From: CAWCXF01 sp963799455
Lineage (GTDB): Bacteria > Pseudomonadota > Alphaproteobacteria > Rhodobacterales > Rhodobacteraceae
NCBI GenBank assembly: GCA_963799455.1
Contig: CAWCXF010000008.1
Location: 1,612,001 to 1,676,000 of the forward strand
Length of the DNA: 64,000 bases
Direction of reading: 5' to 3'
Of the stretch, positions 36,118 to 44,227 are shown piece after piece; position 1 is the stretch's first letter; each line of letters begins with the position of its first letter. A model generated the notes under the pieces. It was not told where the DNA came from, made no database searches, and worked only from the letters and a program-made list of their open reading frames with translations. Made by a program: the position numbers and the translations under genes.

Positions 36118-36779
36118 ACCTCATCCTGCTGGGCCCGCCGGGGGCCGGGAAGGGCACCCAGGCGCGCCGGCTGGTCGAGGCGCGCGGCATGGTCCAGCTC
36201 TCCACCGGCGACATGCTGCGCGAGGCGCGCCGCTCCGACAGCGCCATCGGCCGCCGCGTCGCCGAGGTCATGGACGCGGGCCACCTCGTCACCGACGACG
36301 TCGTCATCGGGCTGATCGAGGAGCGCCTGCGCGACGCCGACGGCGCGGGCTTCATCTTCGACGGCTTCCCGCGCACGCTGGCGCAGGCCGACGCGCTGGG
36401 CGCGCTGCTCGACGCCCACGACCAGCCGCTCGACGCCGTGATCGAGATGCGGGTGGACGACGAGGCGCTGGTGTCGCGCATCGTCGGCCGCTTCACCTGC
36501 GGCAATTGCGGCGAGGTCTATCACGACGTGACCAAGCGCCCCGCCGTCGAGGGCGTCTGCGACGTGTGCGGCGCGCGCGACATGCGCCGGCGGGCCGACG
36601 ACAACGCCGACGCCCTGCGCCAGCGGCTGATGGAGTACTACAAGAAGACCTCGCCGTTGATCGGCTACTACTGGTGCAAGGGCGCGCTGCGCCCCGTCGA
36701 GGGGCTGGCCGACATCGAGGTGGTCGCCGAGGCCATCGACCGGGTGATCGACCGGGATGAGGAGCGCGCCACCGCGTGA
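36114..36779 (+). CDS. adk: Adenylate kinase
   Basis: 221 residues; converts ATP and AMP to two ADP. P-loop GPPGAGKGT at residues 7-15, DGFPRT near 83-88. The LID has four cysteines, C129, C132, C149 and C152, so it is a zinc-binding LID. It overlaps secY by four bases (ATGA), a usual spc-operon ending. A 14-base tandem repeat array lies just downstream. Confidence 0.97.
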   Translation: MNLILLGPPGAGKGTQARRLVEARGMVQLSTGDMLREARRSDSAIGRRVAEVMDAGHLVTDDVVIGLIEERLRDADGAGFIFDGFPRTLAQADALGALLDAHDQPLDAVIEMRVDDEALVSRIVGRFTCGNCGEVYHDVTKRPAVEGVCDVCGARDMRRRADDNADALRQRLMEYYKKTSPLIGYYWCKGALRPVEGLADIEVVAEAIDRVIDRDEERATA

Positions 36780-36832
36780 GGCCGGCGCGGCGTTCGAGGC
36801 CCCGCCGGGCCGGCCCGCGATCGGGCGGCCCG

Positions 36833-36944
36833 GCGCCGACGATCCCGCGCCGACGATCCCGCGCCGACGATCCCGCGCCGACGATCCCGCGCCGACGATC
36901 CCGCGCCGACGATCCCGCACCGACGATCCCGCACCGACGATCAC
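36833..36944 (+). repeat. Tandem repeat, 14-base unit, eight copies
   Basis: Eight back-to-back units of GCGCCGACGATCCC covering 112 bases. The first six are identical; the last two read GCACCG at their start, and the final one ends in CAC. It lies between adk and the rpsM promoter. There are no spacers, so it is not a CRISPR array. Copy number may vary between strains. Confidence 0.93.
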
Positions 36945-37006
36945 GGATCGGGTGGCCCCAGATCGGCGGCCCGAGATCGACGGGCTCAAATCGGGGCGAT
37001 CCGACG

Positions 37007-37037
37007 CCTTGACGATTTGTCAAGGATCCCCTATCTC
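37007..37037 (+). promoter_or_regulatory. Promoter of rpsM-rpsK-rpoA-rplQ with overlapping inverted repeat
   Basis: TTGACG at 37009-37014 and TATCTC at 37032-37037 are 17 bases apart. An inverted repeat, CCTTGAC (37007-37013) and GTCAAGG (37019-37025) around GATTT, covers the -35 box. It could be an operator or coincidence. The leader to rpsM is about 170 bases. Confidence 0.65.
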
Positions 37038-37212
37038 GCGCCGTCCCGAGGGGAATCATCCGACCGCGGCCATTCCATGCGCCCCGTGCCCGGGAGTTCT
37101 CGCGCGCGATCGCCCCGCATCAGGACATCAGCCTCGCGCCGGCCTGCCGGCGCCCGGAGGCGGTTGTGAGAAAAGGACCTGGCGTCACGGGTCCGCAACG
37201 AGAAGGACAGGC

Positions 37213-37581
37213 ATGGCACGCATCGCCGGCGTCAACATCCCCACGGGCAAGCGCGTCCCCGTGGCGCTGACCTACATCCACGGCATCGGCGCCTCGGGCG
37301 CCAGGTCGATCGTCGAGGCGGTGGGGGTCGATCCCGCGCGCCGCGTCAACGAGCTCTCCGACGCCGAGGTGCTGGCGATCCGCGAGCACATCGACGCCAA
37401 CCACCAGGTCGAGGGCGACCTGCGCCGCGACACGCAGATGAACATCAAGCGCCTGATGGATCTGGGCTGCTACCGCGGCCTGCGGCACCGCCGCAACCTG
37501 CCGGTGCGCGGCCAGCGCACCCACACCAACGCCCGCACCCGCAAAGGCCCCGCGAAGGCCATCGCCGGCAAGAAGAAGTAG
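37213..37581 (+). CDS. rpsM: 30S ribosomal protein S13
   Basis: 122 residues at the head-to-P-site contact. MARIAGVNIPTGKRVPVALT opens the fold and RGLRHRRNLPVRGQRTHTNA is the signature. A longer frame from 36757 passes through the repeat array and has no homology. rpsK follows after nine bases. Confidence 0.97.
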   Translation: MARIAGVNIPTGKRVPVALTYIHGIGASGARSIVEAVGVDPARRVNELSDAEVLAIREHIDANHQVEGDLRRDTQMNIKRLMDLGCYRGLRHRRNLPVRGQRTHTNARTRKGPAKAIAGKKK

Positions 37582-37590
37582 GGGGACCGC

Positions 37591-37986
37591 ATGGCACGCG
37601 AACCGCGCCGGGCCGCCGGCAAGAAGAAGGTCTCGAAGAACATCGCCGCAGGGGTGGCGCATGTGAACTCGTCCTTCAACAACACCAAGATCCTGATCTC
37701 GGACGTGCAGGGCAACGCCATCGCCTGGTCGTCGGCGGGCACGATGGGCTTCAAGGGCTCGCGCAAGTCCACGCCCTACGCCGCGCAGATGGCCGCCGAG
37801 GACGCCGGCCGCAAGGCCCAGGAGCACGGCGTCAAGACCATCGAGGTCGAGGTCCAGGGGCCGGGCTCGGGCCGCGAGAGCGCGCTCAGGGCGCTCGCCG
37901 CGGTGGGCTTCAACATCACCGCGATCCGCGACGTGACGCCCATCGCCCACAACGGCGTGCGCCCCCCCAAGCGCCGCCGGGTCTGA
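37591..37986 (+). CDS. rpsK: 30S ribosomal protein S11
   Basis: 131 residues of the platform, next to the Shine-Dalgarno helix. AHVNSSFNNTKILISDVQGN and the C-terminal DVTPIAHNGVRPPKRRRV are intact. GGGGGA lies upstream of the ATG. Confidence 0.98.
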   Translation: MAREPRRAAGKKKVSKNIAAGVAHVNSSFNNTKILISDVQGNAIAWSSAGTMGFKGSRKSTPYAAQMAAEDAGRKAQEHGVKTIEVEVQGPGSGRESALRALAAVGFNITAIRDVTPIAHNGVRPPKRRRV

Positions 37987-38010
37987 GGCCGCGCCCGACT
38001 CTCGCATCGC

Positions 38011-38052
38011 GCCCCGAGGCCCCTGCCGATCCACGCGGCGGGGCCTCGGGGC
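38011..38052 (+). terminator. Strong hairpin between rpsK and rpoA
   Basis: A perfect 13-base stem (38011-38023 with 38040-38052) around a 16-base loop. ATTCTC follows but no real T-run. Because rpoA and rplQ lie downstream, partial termination or RNA processing is more likely than a full stop. Confidence 0.5.
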
Positions 38053-38106
38053 CATTCTCGCCCCGCAGGCGCGCCGCCGCGGCCCCGTGCCGCAATGGAG
38101 GGACAG

Positions 38107-39123
38107 ATGATCCACAGAAACTGGGCCGAACTGATCAAGCCCACCCAGCTCGAGGTCCGCCCCGGGCTCGACCCCCAGCGCCACGCGACCGTCGTCGCCG
38201 AGCCCCTGGAGCGCGGCTTCGGCCTCACCTTGGGCAACGCGCTGCGCCGGGTGCTGATGTCCTCGCTCCAGGGCGCGGCCATCACCAGCGTCCAGATCGA
38301 CAACGTGCTGCACGAGTTCTCGTCCGTCGCGGGCGTGCGCGAGGACGTCACCGACATCGTCCTCAACCTCAAGGGCGTCGCCATCCGCATGGAGGCCGAC
38401 GGGCCCAAGCGCGTGACCATCCAGGCCCATGGGCCCGCCGTCGTCACCGCCGGCGACATCCAGACATCGGCCGGGATCGACGTCCTCAACCCCGACCATG
38501 CGATCTGCCATCTCGACGACGGCGCCGAGCTGTTCATGGAGATGACGGTGATGACCGGCAAGGGCTACGTCGCGGCCGACCGCAACAAGTCCGAGGACCA
38601 GCCGATCGGCACCATCGCCATCGACGCCATCTACTCGCCCGTGCGCCGCGTCAGCTACGATGTCCAGCCCACCCGCGAGGGGCAGGTGCTCGACTACGAC
38701 AAGCTCACGCTGAAGCTGGAGACGGACGGCAGCGTCACGCCCGACGACGCCGTGGCCTACGCCGCGCGCATCCTCCAGGACCAGCTCTCGATCTTCGTCA
38801 ACTTCGACGAGCCAGAGAGCGCCTCGGCCCATGGCGACGACTCGGGGCTCGAGTTCAACCCGCTGCTCCTGAAGAAGGTGGACGAGCTGGAGCTGTCGGT
38901 GCGCTCCGCCAACTGCCTCAAGAACGACAACATCGTCTACATCGGCGACCTGATCCAGAAGACCGAGGCCGAGATGCTGCGCACGCCCAACTTCGGGCGC
39001 AAGTCGCTCAACGAGATCAAGGAGGTGCTCTCGGGCATGGGGCTCCACCTCGGCATGGACGTGGAGGAGTGGCCGCCCGAGAACATCGAGGATCTGGCCA
39101 AGAAGTTCGAGGACGCCTATTAG
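38107..39123 (+). CDS. rpoA: DNA-directed RNA polymerase subunit alpha
   Basis: 338 residues, the usual alphaproteobacterial length. The assembly domain includes LERGFGLTLGNALRRVLMSS near residue 36. The C-terminal domain that contacts UP elements and regulators has SVRSANCLKNDNIVYIGDL near residue 263. The ATG at 38107 opens MIHRNWAELI and follows GGAGGGA at 38096-38102; the GTG-type extension upstream is not needed. Confidence 0.98.
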   Translation: MIHRNWAELIKPTQLEVRPGLDPQRHATVVAEPLERGFGLTLGNALRRVLMSSLQGAAITSVQIDNVLHEFSSVAGVREDVTDIVLNLKGVAIRMEADGPKRVTIQAHGPAVVTAGDIQTSAGIDVLNPDHAICHLDDGAELFMEMTVMTGKGYVAADRNKSEDQPIGTIAIDAIYSPVRRVSYDVQPTREGQVLDYDKLTLKLETDGSVTPDDAVAYAARILQDQLSIFVNFDEPESASAHGDDSGLEFNPLLLKKVDELELSVRSANCLKNDNIVYIGDLIQKTEAEMLRTPNFGRKSLNEIKEVLSGMGLHLGMDVEEWPPENIEDLAKKFEDAY

Positions 39124-39128
39124 GCTGA

Positions 39129-39180
39129 TGGGTTTCCACCCACCCCACGGATCCTTCGTAGTGGGTGCCAACCCACCGCC
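39129..39180. repeat. REP-like inverted pair between rpoA and rplQ
   Basis: TGGGTTTCCACCCACC near 39129 and GTGGGTGCCAACCCACC at about 39161-39177 are imperfect inverted copies. They share the core GGGTGCCAACCC with the copies at 48824-48850, 49254-49281, 50951-50976, 51009-51033 and 51041-51065. Confidence 0.7.
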
Positions 39181-39262
39181 GCTCGACCCATCGACACCCA
39201 CCCGACCAAGGAGCGCGGCCCGGGCGCAAGGGGCCGCCGGACAAAGCACAAGAGGTCACCCC

Positions 39263-39685
39263 ATGCGTCACGCCCGCGGCTACCGCCGCCTCAACCGCAC
39301 GCCCGAGCACCGTCGCGCCATGTTCGCCAACATGTCCGGCGCCCTCATCGAGCACGAGCAGATCAAGACGACGCTGCCCAAGGCCAAGGAGCTTCGCCGC
39401 GTGGTCGAGAAGCTCATCACGCTGGGCAAGCGCGGCGACCTGCACGCCCGCCGCCTCGCCGATTCGCGCCTCAAGGAGGACCGCCACGTGGCGAAGCTCT
39501 TCGAGACGCTGGGGCCGCGCTACAAGGACCGGCCCGGCGGCTACGTCCGCGTGCTCAAGGCCGGCTTCCGCTACGGCGACATGGCCCCCATGGCGATCAT
39601 CGAGCTGGTGGACCGCGATCCCGACGCCAAGGGCCTCGCCGACCGCGAGCGCCTGGCGGCCGAAGAGGCGATCGAGGCCGAGTGA
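39263..39685 (+). CDS. rplQ: 50S ribosomal protein L17
   Basis: 140 residues. MRHARGYRRLNRTPEHRRAM and ALIEHEQIKTTLPKAKELRR are diagnostic. Last gene of the alpha operon. The ATG at 39263 was chosen over an upstream open frame from 39128. Confidence 0.97.
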   Translation: MRHARGYRRLNRTPEHRRAMFANMSGALIEHEQIKTTLPKAKELRRVVEKLITLGKRGDLHARRLADSRLKEDRHVAKLFETLGPRYKDRPGGYVRVLKAGFRYGDMAPMAIIELVDRDPDAKGLADRERLAAEEAIEAE

Positions 39686-39767
39686 GCCGCAGCGGCGGCG
39701 CGGGCGGCACCGGCCGCGCAGGCGGCGGCGACACGAACGGTCGCGGCCGATCGGGCCGGAGGCCGAC

Positions 39768-41183
39768 GTGAGCCCCCGTGCCGGCGCCGGGCCCGACGCC
39801 ATGCCCGACCTCTTCGGGCCTGAGCCGAGCGCGGCCGTCGAAGCGGGCCAGGGCGCTCCGCGCCCGCTGGCCGACCGGCTGCGGCCCCGGGCGCTCCGCG
39901 AGGTCGTGGGCCAGGAGCACCTGCTCGGCCTCGGCGCGCCGCTCTCCTCGATGCTGGCGGCGGGGCGGCTTGCCTCGCTGATCCTGTGGGGGCCGCCCGG
40001 CGTCGGCAAGACGACCGTCGCGCGGCTCCTCGCGGACGAGACCGACCTCGCCTTCGTCCCCATCTCGGCCATCTTCACCGGCGTCGCCGACCTCAAGCGG
40101 GCGTTCGAGGCCGCGCGGATCCGGCGGGGCCAGGGCCGCGGGACGCTCCTCTTCGTGGACGAGGTCCACCGCTTCAACCGCGCCCAGCAGGACGGCTTCC
40201 TGCCGCACATGGAGGACGGCACCATCGTCCTCGTCGGCGCCACCACCGAGAACCCCTCCTTCGAGCTCAACGCCGCCATCCTGAGCCGGGCCCAGGTGCT
40301 CACCCTGCGCCGGCTCGACGAGGCCGCCCTGGAGCGCCTCGCGGAGCGCGCCGAGGAGGAGGTCGGCCCGCTGCCGCTCGACCCGGACGCCCGCGCCGCG
40401 CTCCTCGCCATGGCCGACGGCGACGGCCGCGCGCTCCTCAACCTGATCGAGCAGATGGCGGGCTGGGACGGCCCCGTGGGCCGTGCGGAGCTGTCGCGCC
40501 GCCTGACCCGGCGCGCCGCGCTCTACGACAAGTCCGGCGAGGCGCATTACGACCTGATCTCGGCGCTGCACAAGGCGGTGCGCGGCTCGGACGCCGACGC
40601 GGCGCTCTACTGGCTCGCGCGGATGCTGGAGGGGGGCGAGGATCCGCGCTTCGTCGCGCGCCGCGTCGCGCGCATGGCGGCCGAGGACATCGGCCTCGCG
40701 GACCCGCAGGCGCAGGCCGTGACGCTGCACGCCTGGGAGGCCTACGAGCGGCTGGGCTCGCCCGAGGGGGATCTCGCGCTGTCGAACGCGGTCCTCTACC
40801 TCGCGCTCGCGCCGAAGTCGAACGCGGGCTACGCGGCCTACAAGGCGGCCCGCAAGCTCGCCCGCGAGAGCGGCTCCGAGCCCCCGCCGCGCCACGCCGT
40901 CAACGCGCCGACGAAGCTGATGAGGGCCGAGGGATACGGCGAGGGATACGCCTACGACCACGATGCCGAGGGCGGCGTGTCGGGCCAGGACTACTTCCCC
41001 GACGGCCTGGAGCGCGCGCGGCTCTACGAGCCGACCGGCCGGGGCCAGGAGCGCGAGCTGCGCCACCGCGTCCAGTGGCTCGACGACCGGCGCGCCAAGC
41101 GCCAGGCCTCCGAGCGCCAGGCCTCCGAGCGCCAGGCCTCCGAGCGCCGGGCCTCCGAGCGCCGGGGCGAGGGCGACGGTTGA
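39768..41183 (+). CDS. rarA: Replication-associated recombination protein RarA (MgsA) AAA+ ATPase
   Basis: 471 residues. RarA acts at stalled replication forks and on single-stranded DNA. PLADRLRPRALREVVGQEHL precedes Walker A GPPGVGKT at residues 75-82; LLFVDEVHRFNRAQQD is Walker B; GATTENPSFELN is sensor 1. The MgsA C-terminal domain follows with RRVARMAAEDIGLADPQA. Start GTG 39768 has GGAGG five bases before it; ATG 39801 is an alternative. The C-terminus holds a QASER repeat from a 15-base tandem repeat (41100-41159). Confidence 0.95.
   Translation: MSPRAGAGPDAMPDLFGPEPSAAVEAGQGAPRPLADRLRPRALREVVGQEHLLGLGAPLSSMLAAGRLASLILWGPPGVGKTTVARLLADETDLAFVPISAIFTGVADLKRAFEAARIRRGQGRGTLLFVDEVHRFNRAQQDGFLPHMEDGTIVLVGATTENPSFELNAAILSRAQVLTLRRLDEAALERLAERAEEEVGPLPLDPDARAALLAMADGDGRALLNLIEQMAGWDGPVGRAELSRRLTRRAALYDKSGEAHYDLISALHKAVRGSDADAALYWLARMLEGGEDPRFVARRVARMAAEDIGLADPQAQAVTLHAWEAYERLGSPEGDLALSNAVLYLALAPKSNAGYAAYKAARKLARESGSEPPPRHAVNAPTKLMRAEGYGEGYAYDHDAEGGVSGQDYFPDGLERARLYEPTGRGQERELRHRVQWLDDRRAKRQASERQASERQASERRASERRGEGDG
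41100..41159 (+). repeat. 15-base tandem repeat in the 3' end of rarA
   Basis: Four units of CGCCAGGCCTCCGAG (the last with one change) that encode QASER/RASER repeats at the RarA C-terminus. In-frame copy changes would only alter tail length. Confidence 0.85.
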
Positions 41184-41238
41184 GCGCGCTCGTGACGGCC
41201 CCGTTGACATCGCGGCGCCCGTGGTGGACCTGCGCGCC

Positions 41239-41616
41239 ATGCCGATCCTGATGCAGGTGGCCCTGGGCGGCGCGATCGGCGCCTCGCTGCGCTGGCTCGC
41301 GGCGCTCGGCGTCGCGCGCCTCACGGGGGCGGGGACGGGGTTCCCCCTGGCGATCCTGAGCGCCAACGTCCTGGGCTCGTTCGTCATGGGCGCCTTCATG
41401 GCGGCGGCGGCGCGGCGCGGGCTCACGCATCTCGCGCCCTTCGTCGCCACCGGCGTGCTCGGCGGGTTCACCACCTTCTCGGCCTTCTCGCTCGAGGCGA
41501 TGACGCTGCTGGAGCGCGGCCGGATCGGGGCCGGGGCGCTCTACGTCGGCCTCTCCGTGGGCCTCTCGATCGGCGCGCTGGGCCTGGGCGCCTGGATGGC
41601 GAGGGGGCTGGCATGA
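41239..41616 (+). CDS. crcB: Fluoride ion channel CrcB/FluC
   Basis: 125 residues with four membrane helices. FluC exports fluoride as a dual-topology dimer. GGAIGASLRW near residue 10, the SANVLGSFVMG helix and ATGVLGGFTTFSAFSLE, with the phenylalanine box and the sodium-site region, are visible. ATG 41239 gives MPILMQVALGG; GTG codons at 41221 and 41224 are alternatives. No fluoride riboswitch is seen in the short spacer after rarA. Confidence 0.92.
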   Translation: MPILMQVALGGAIGASLRWLAALGVARLTGAGTGFPLAILSANVLGSFVMGAFMAAAARRGLTHLAPFVATGVLGGFTTFSAFSLEAMTLLERGRIGAGALYVGLSVGLSIGALGLGAWMARGLA

Positions 41617-41653
41617 GCGGCACGGCGATCGCCGGCCCGGCCCCCTCAGCGCC

Positions 41654-42691
41654 GTGAGCGGCGTGCGGACCCTCACGGTCGGCCCCGGCGAGGGCGACCA
41701 GCGGCTCGACCGCTTCCTGCGCCGGCGCTTCCCGCATCTCGGCCAGGGGCGCATCGAGCGCATGTGCCGTCGCGGCGAGCTGCGCGTGGACGGCGCGCGC
41801 GCGAAGCCCTCGGACCGCGTCGAGCCCGGCCAGGCGGTGCGCGTCCCGCCGCTGCCGGAGCCCGGCGAGGCGCCGGCCGCCGTGCCCACGCGGATCTCCG
41901 ACGCCGACGCGGCGATGATGCGCGCCGCGGTGCTGTGGCGCGACGAGCACCTGATCGCCCTGAACAAGCCGCCAGGCCTGCCGAGCCAGGGTGGCAGCGG
42001 CCAGATGCGCCACGTGGACGGCCTCGCCGGGGCTCTGAGCGAGGGCGGCGAGAAGCCCCGCCTGGTCCACCGGCTCGACCGCGACACCTCGGGCGTGCTG
42101 CTGCTCGCGCGCACGCGCCCCGCCGCCAAGGCGCTGGCCGAGGCGTTCCGCCATCGCGGGACGCGCAAGATCTACTGGGCCGCCGTCGCCGGCGTGCCGC
42201 ATCCTGCGATGGGCACGATCCGCTACGGGCTCGTCAAGGCGCCGGGCCACGGGCCGAAGGGGGAGGGCGAGCGGATGCACGCCGTCCTCCCCGACGCGGT
42301 GGACGCGACGCCCGGCGCGCAAGCCGCGCGCACCGACTACGCGGTGCTGGAGCGGCTGGGCAAGCGCGCGGCCTGGGCGGCGATGGTCCCCGTCACGGGC
42401 CGCACCCACCAGCTCCGCGCGCACATGGCCGCCATCGGCCACCCCATCGCGGGCGACGGCAAGTATGGCGGCTCGGGGCAGGAGAACCTCGGCGACGGAT
42501 GGGGGGCGGGCCTGGGCGGCGCGCTCAGCCGCAAGCTGCACCTGCACGCGCGCTCCCTCGCGCTCACGCACCCCTTCACCGGCGCGCGGCTCCAGATCGT
42601 GGCGCCGCTGCCCGAGCACATGGCGCGGACCTGGGAGGCGGTGGGCTGGGATCCGCGCGACGCGCCCGCGGACCCATTCGAGGCGGCGTGA
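41654..42691 (+). CDS. RluA-family 23S rRNA pseudouridine synthase (RluC/D-like)
   Basis: 345 residues. An S4 RNA-binding domain lies at residues about 15-60 (RLDRFLRRRFPHLGQGRIER). The catalytic domain has HRLDRDTSGVLLLAR near residue 140, with the catalytic aspartate. VTGRTHQLRAHMAAIGHPI is also conserved. The start GTG 41654 lies 37 bases after crcB. The stop overlaps the next gene as GTGA. The exact target uridines (RluC or RluD type) cannot be told from sequence alone. Confidence 0.93.
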   Translation: MSGVRTLTVGPGEGDQRLDRFLRRRFPHLGQGRIERMCRRGELRVDGARAKPSDRVEPGQAVRVPPLPEPGEAPAAVPTRISDADAAMMRAAVLWRDEHLIALNKPPGLPSQGGSGQMRHVDGLAGALSEGGEKPRLVHRLDRDTSGVLLLARTRPAAKALAEAFRHRGTRKIYWAAVAGVPHPAMGTIRYGLVKAPGHGPKGEGERMHAVLPDAVDATPGAQAARTDYAVLERLGKRAAWAAMVPVTGRTHQLRAHMAAIGHPIAGDGKYGGSGQENLGDGWGAGLGGALSRKLHLHARSLALTHPFTGARLQIVAPLPEHMARTWEAVGWDPRDAPADPFEAA

Positions 42692-43351
42692 GGCGTCTGG
42701 TGATCTTCGACGTGGACGGCACGCTGGTGGACAGCCAAGGGCACATCCACGCCGCGATGACGGCGGCCTTCGAGGGCGCCGGGCGCGAGGCCCCGAGCCG
42801 CGAGGCGGTGCGCTCCATCATCGGGCTGTCGCTGCCCATCGCCGTCGCGCGGCTCGCCGGGCGCCCTGCGCCCGATCTGGTCGAGGCCTACAAGGACGCC
42901 TACGCCGCGCTCGCCGCCATCGCGGGCTCGGCCGAGGCCGGCGCCGCTGTTCCCCGGCGCGCGCGAGGCGCTGGACGCGCTCGCGGCCCGCGGCTGTCGC
43001 GCTGGGCATCGCCACCGGCAAGTCGCGGCGAGGGCTCGCCAGCGTCCTGGCGACGCACGGGCTCGCGGGGTCTTCGAGACCGTGCAGGTGGCCGACGACC
43101 ATCCCTCGAAGCCGCACCCCTCGATGGTCCGGGCGGCGCTGGCCGAGGCCGACGTGGCGCCCGAGCGCGCGGTGATGCTGGGCGACACGGTGTTCGACAT
43201 CGACATGAGCGTGGCCGCGGGCGTGCCCGCGCTCGGCGTCGCCTGGGGCTACCACGCGGGCGAGGCGCTGGCCGAGGCCGGGGCGGGGCGGGTGCTCGGC
43301 TCCTACGCCGAGCTGCTGCCCGCGCTCGACGCGCTGTGGGGGCCGGCGTGA
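42688..43351 (+). pseudogene. HAD-superfamily (phosphoglycolate phosphatase-like) hydrolase, broken by three indels
   Basis: Starts by GTGA overlap with the pseudouridine synthase gene. Motif I FDVDGTLVDS is at residue 7. The expected middle part is split over three frames: shifts lie near 42946, 42995 and 43067-43071. After them ATGKSRRGLASVLATHGLAG and VFETVQVADDHPSKPHPSM, then motif IV MLGDTVFDIDMSVAAG, are recovered. Corrected, it would be a normal Gph-type phosphatase of about 220 residues. Three single-base changes within 130 bases suggest poor sequence quality or decay. Its stop overlaps the ATP12 gene start as GTGA. Confidence 0.85.
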
Positions 43352-44072
43352 GCGCCTGGGCGCCGCGGCGCTTCTGGCGCGAGGTGGCCGTGGTCCGCGA
43401 GGAGGGCGCCCACGCGCTGCGCCTTGACGGGCGGGCGCTGCGCACGCCGGCCAAGGCGGCGCTGCTCGTGCCGACGCGCGCGATGGCCGAGGCGATGGCC
43501 GAGGAGTGGCGCGCCGTGGGCGAGGCCGTGGACCCCCGCGCCATGCCCGTGACGCGCGCCGCCAACGCGGCGCTCGACAAGGTGGCGCCCGCGCGCGAGG
43601 CGGTCGTGGCCGAGCTCGCGGCCTACGGCGACAGCGACCTCACCTGCTACCGCGCCGAGGCGCCCCGCGCTCTGGTCGAGCGACAGGCCGAGGCCTGGGA
43701 TCCGCTGCTCGACTGGGCCGCAGGGTCGCTCGGCGCTCGGCTCGTGGCCGTCCGGGGCGTGATGCCGCGGCCGCAGGAGCGCGGCGCGCTCGACCGGCTG
43801 GCCCGGCCGCTGCGCGCCGCCGATGCCTTCGCGCTGACGGCGCTGTCGGACCTGGTGGCGCTCTCGGGGAGCCTGGTGATCGGGCTCGCGGCGGTCTCGG
43901 GGGGTGGGATCCGGGGGATCTCTGGGCGCGCTCGCGCCTCGACGAGATCTGGCAGGCCGAGCTTTGGGGCCGCGACGAGGAGGCCGAGGAGGCGGCCGCG
44001 CTCAGGCGCCGCGACTTCCTGCGCGCGCATCGCTTCCATCGCCTCTCCACCGGCCGCCCGGAGGCCGCCTGA
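43348..44072 (+). pseudogene. ATP12 family F1-ATPase assembly chaperone, frameshifted
   Basis: ATP12 proteins help assemble the F1 alpha subunit. The N-terminus reads APRRFWREVAVVREEGAHAL then RLDGRALRTPAKAALLVPT, and ADAFALTALSDLVALSGSLV is in the core. The frame breaks in the G-run at 43899-43904, where one G seems missing; the next frame supplies WDPGDLWARSRLDEIWQAE and the tail to TGA 44072. Corrected length 241 residues. It overlaps the phosphatase by GTGA, which implies coupling. Confidence 0.87.
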
Positions 44073-44115
44073 GGCGCCTCGAACCCCTGCGGGCCGCCCC
44101 CGACCGGCGAATGCC

Positions 44116-44144
44116 TTGACCTCGCAGGAGCCATCTGCCCAAAC
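44116..44144 (+). promoter_or_regulatory. Possible promoter of the aap operon
   Basis: A good TTGACC at 44116-44121, with only a weak -10 (CCAAAC or CAAACT) at 17-18 bases. About 85 bases before aapJ. Weak evidence. Confidence 0.35.
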
Positions 44145-44227
44145 TCGGGCCATAGCGGGGCACGCGCTGGCCCCGCCACAAAGCAGCCCGGCCGGCGAAC
44201 GGTCCGGGCCAACAGGAAGAGGGCACG

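Noticed and set aside
36833..36944. Possible CRISPR array
   Set aside because: Units are 14 bases, directly adjacent, with no spacers and no cas genes nearby.
36668..36989. Minus-strand repetitive protein frame (RDRRRGIVGAGSSA repeats)
   Set aside because: It is only the translation of the 14-base tandem array, with no start signal or family.
41184..41238. Fluoride riboswitch upstream of crcB
   Set aside because: The spacer after rarA is too short and shows no matching structure.
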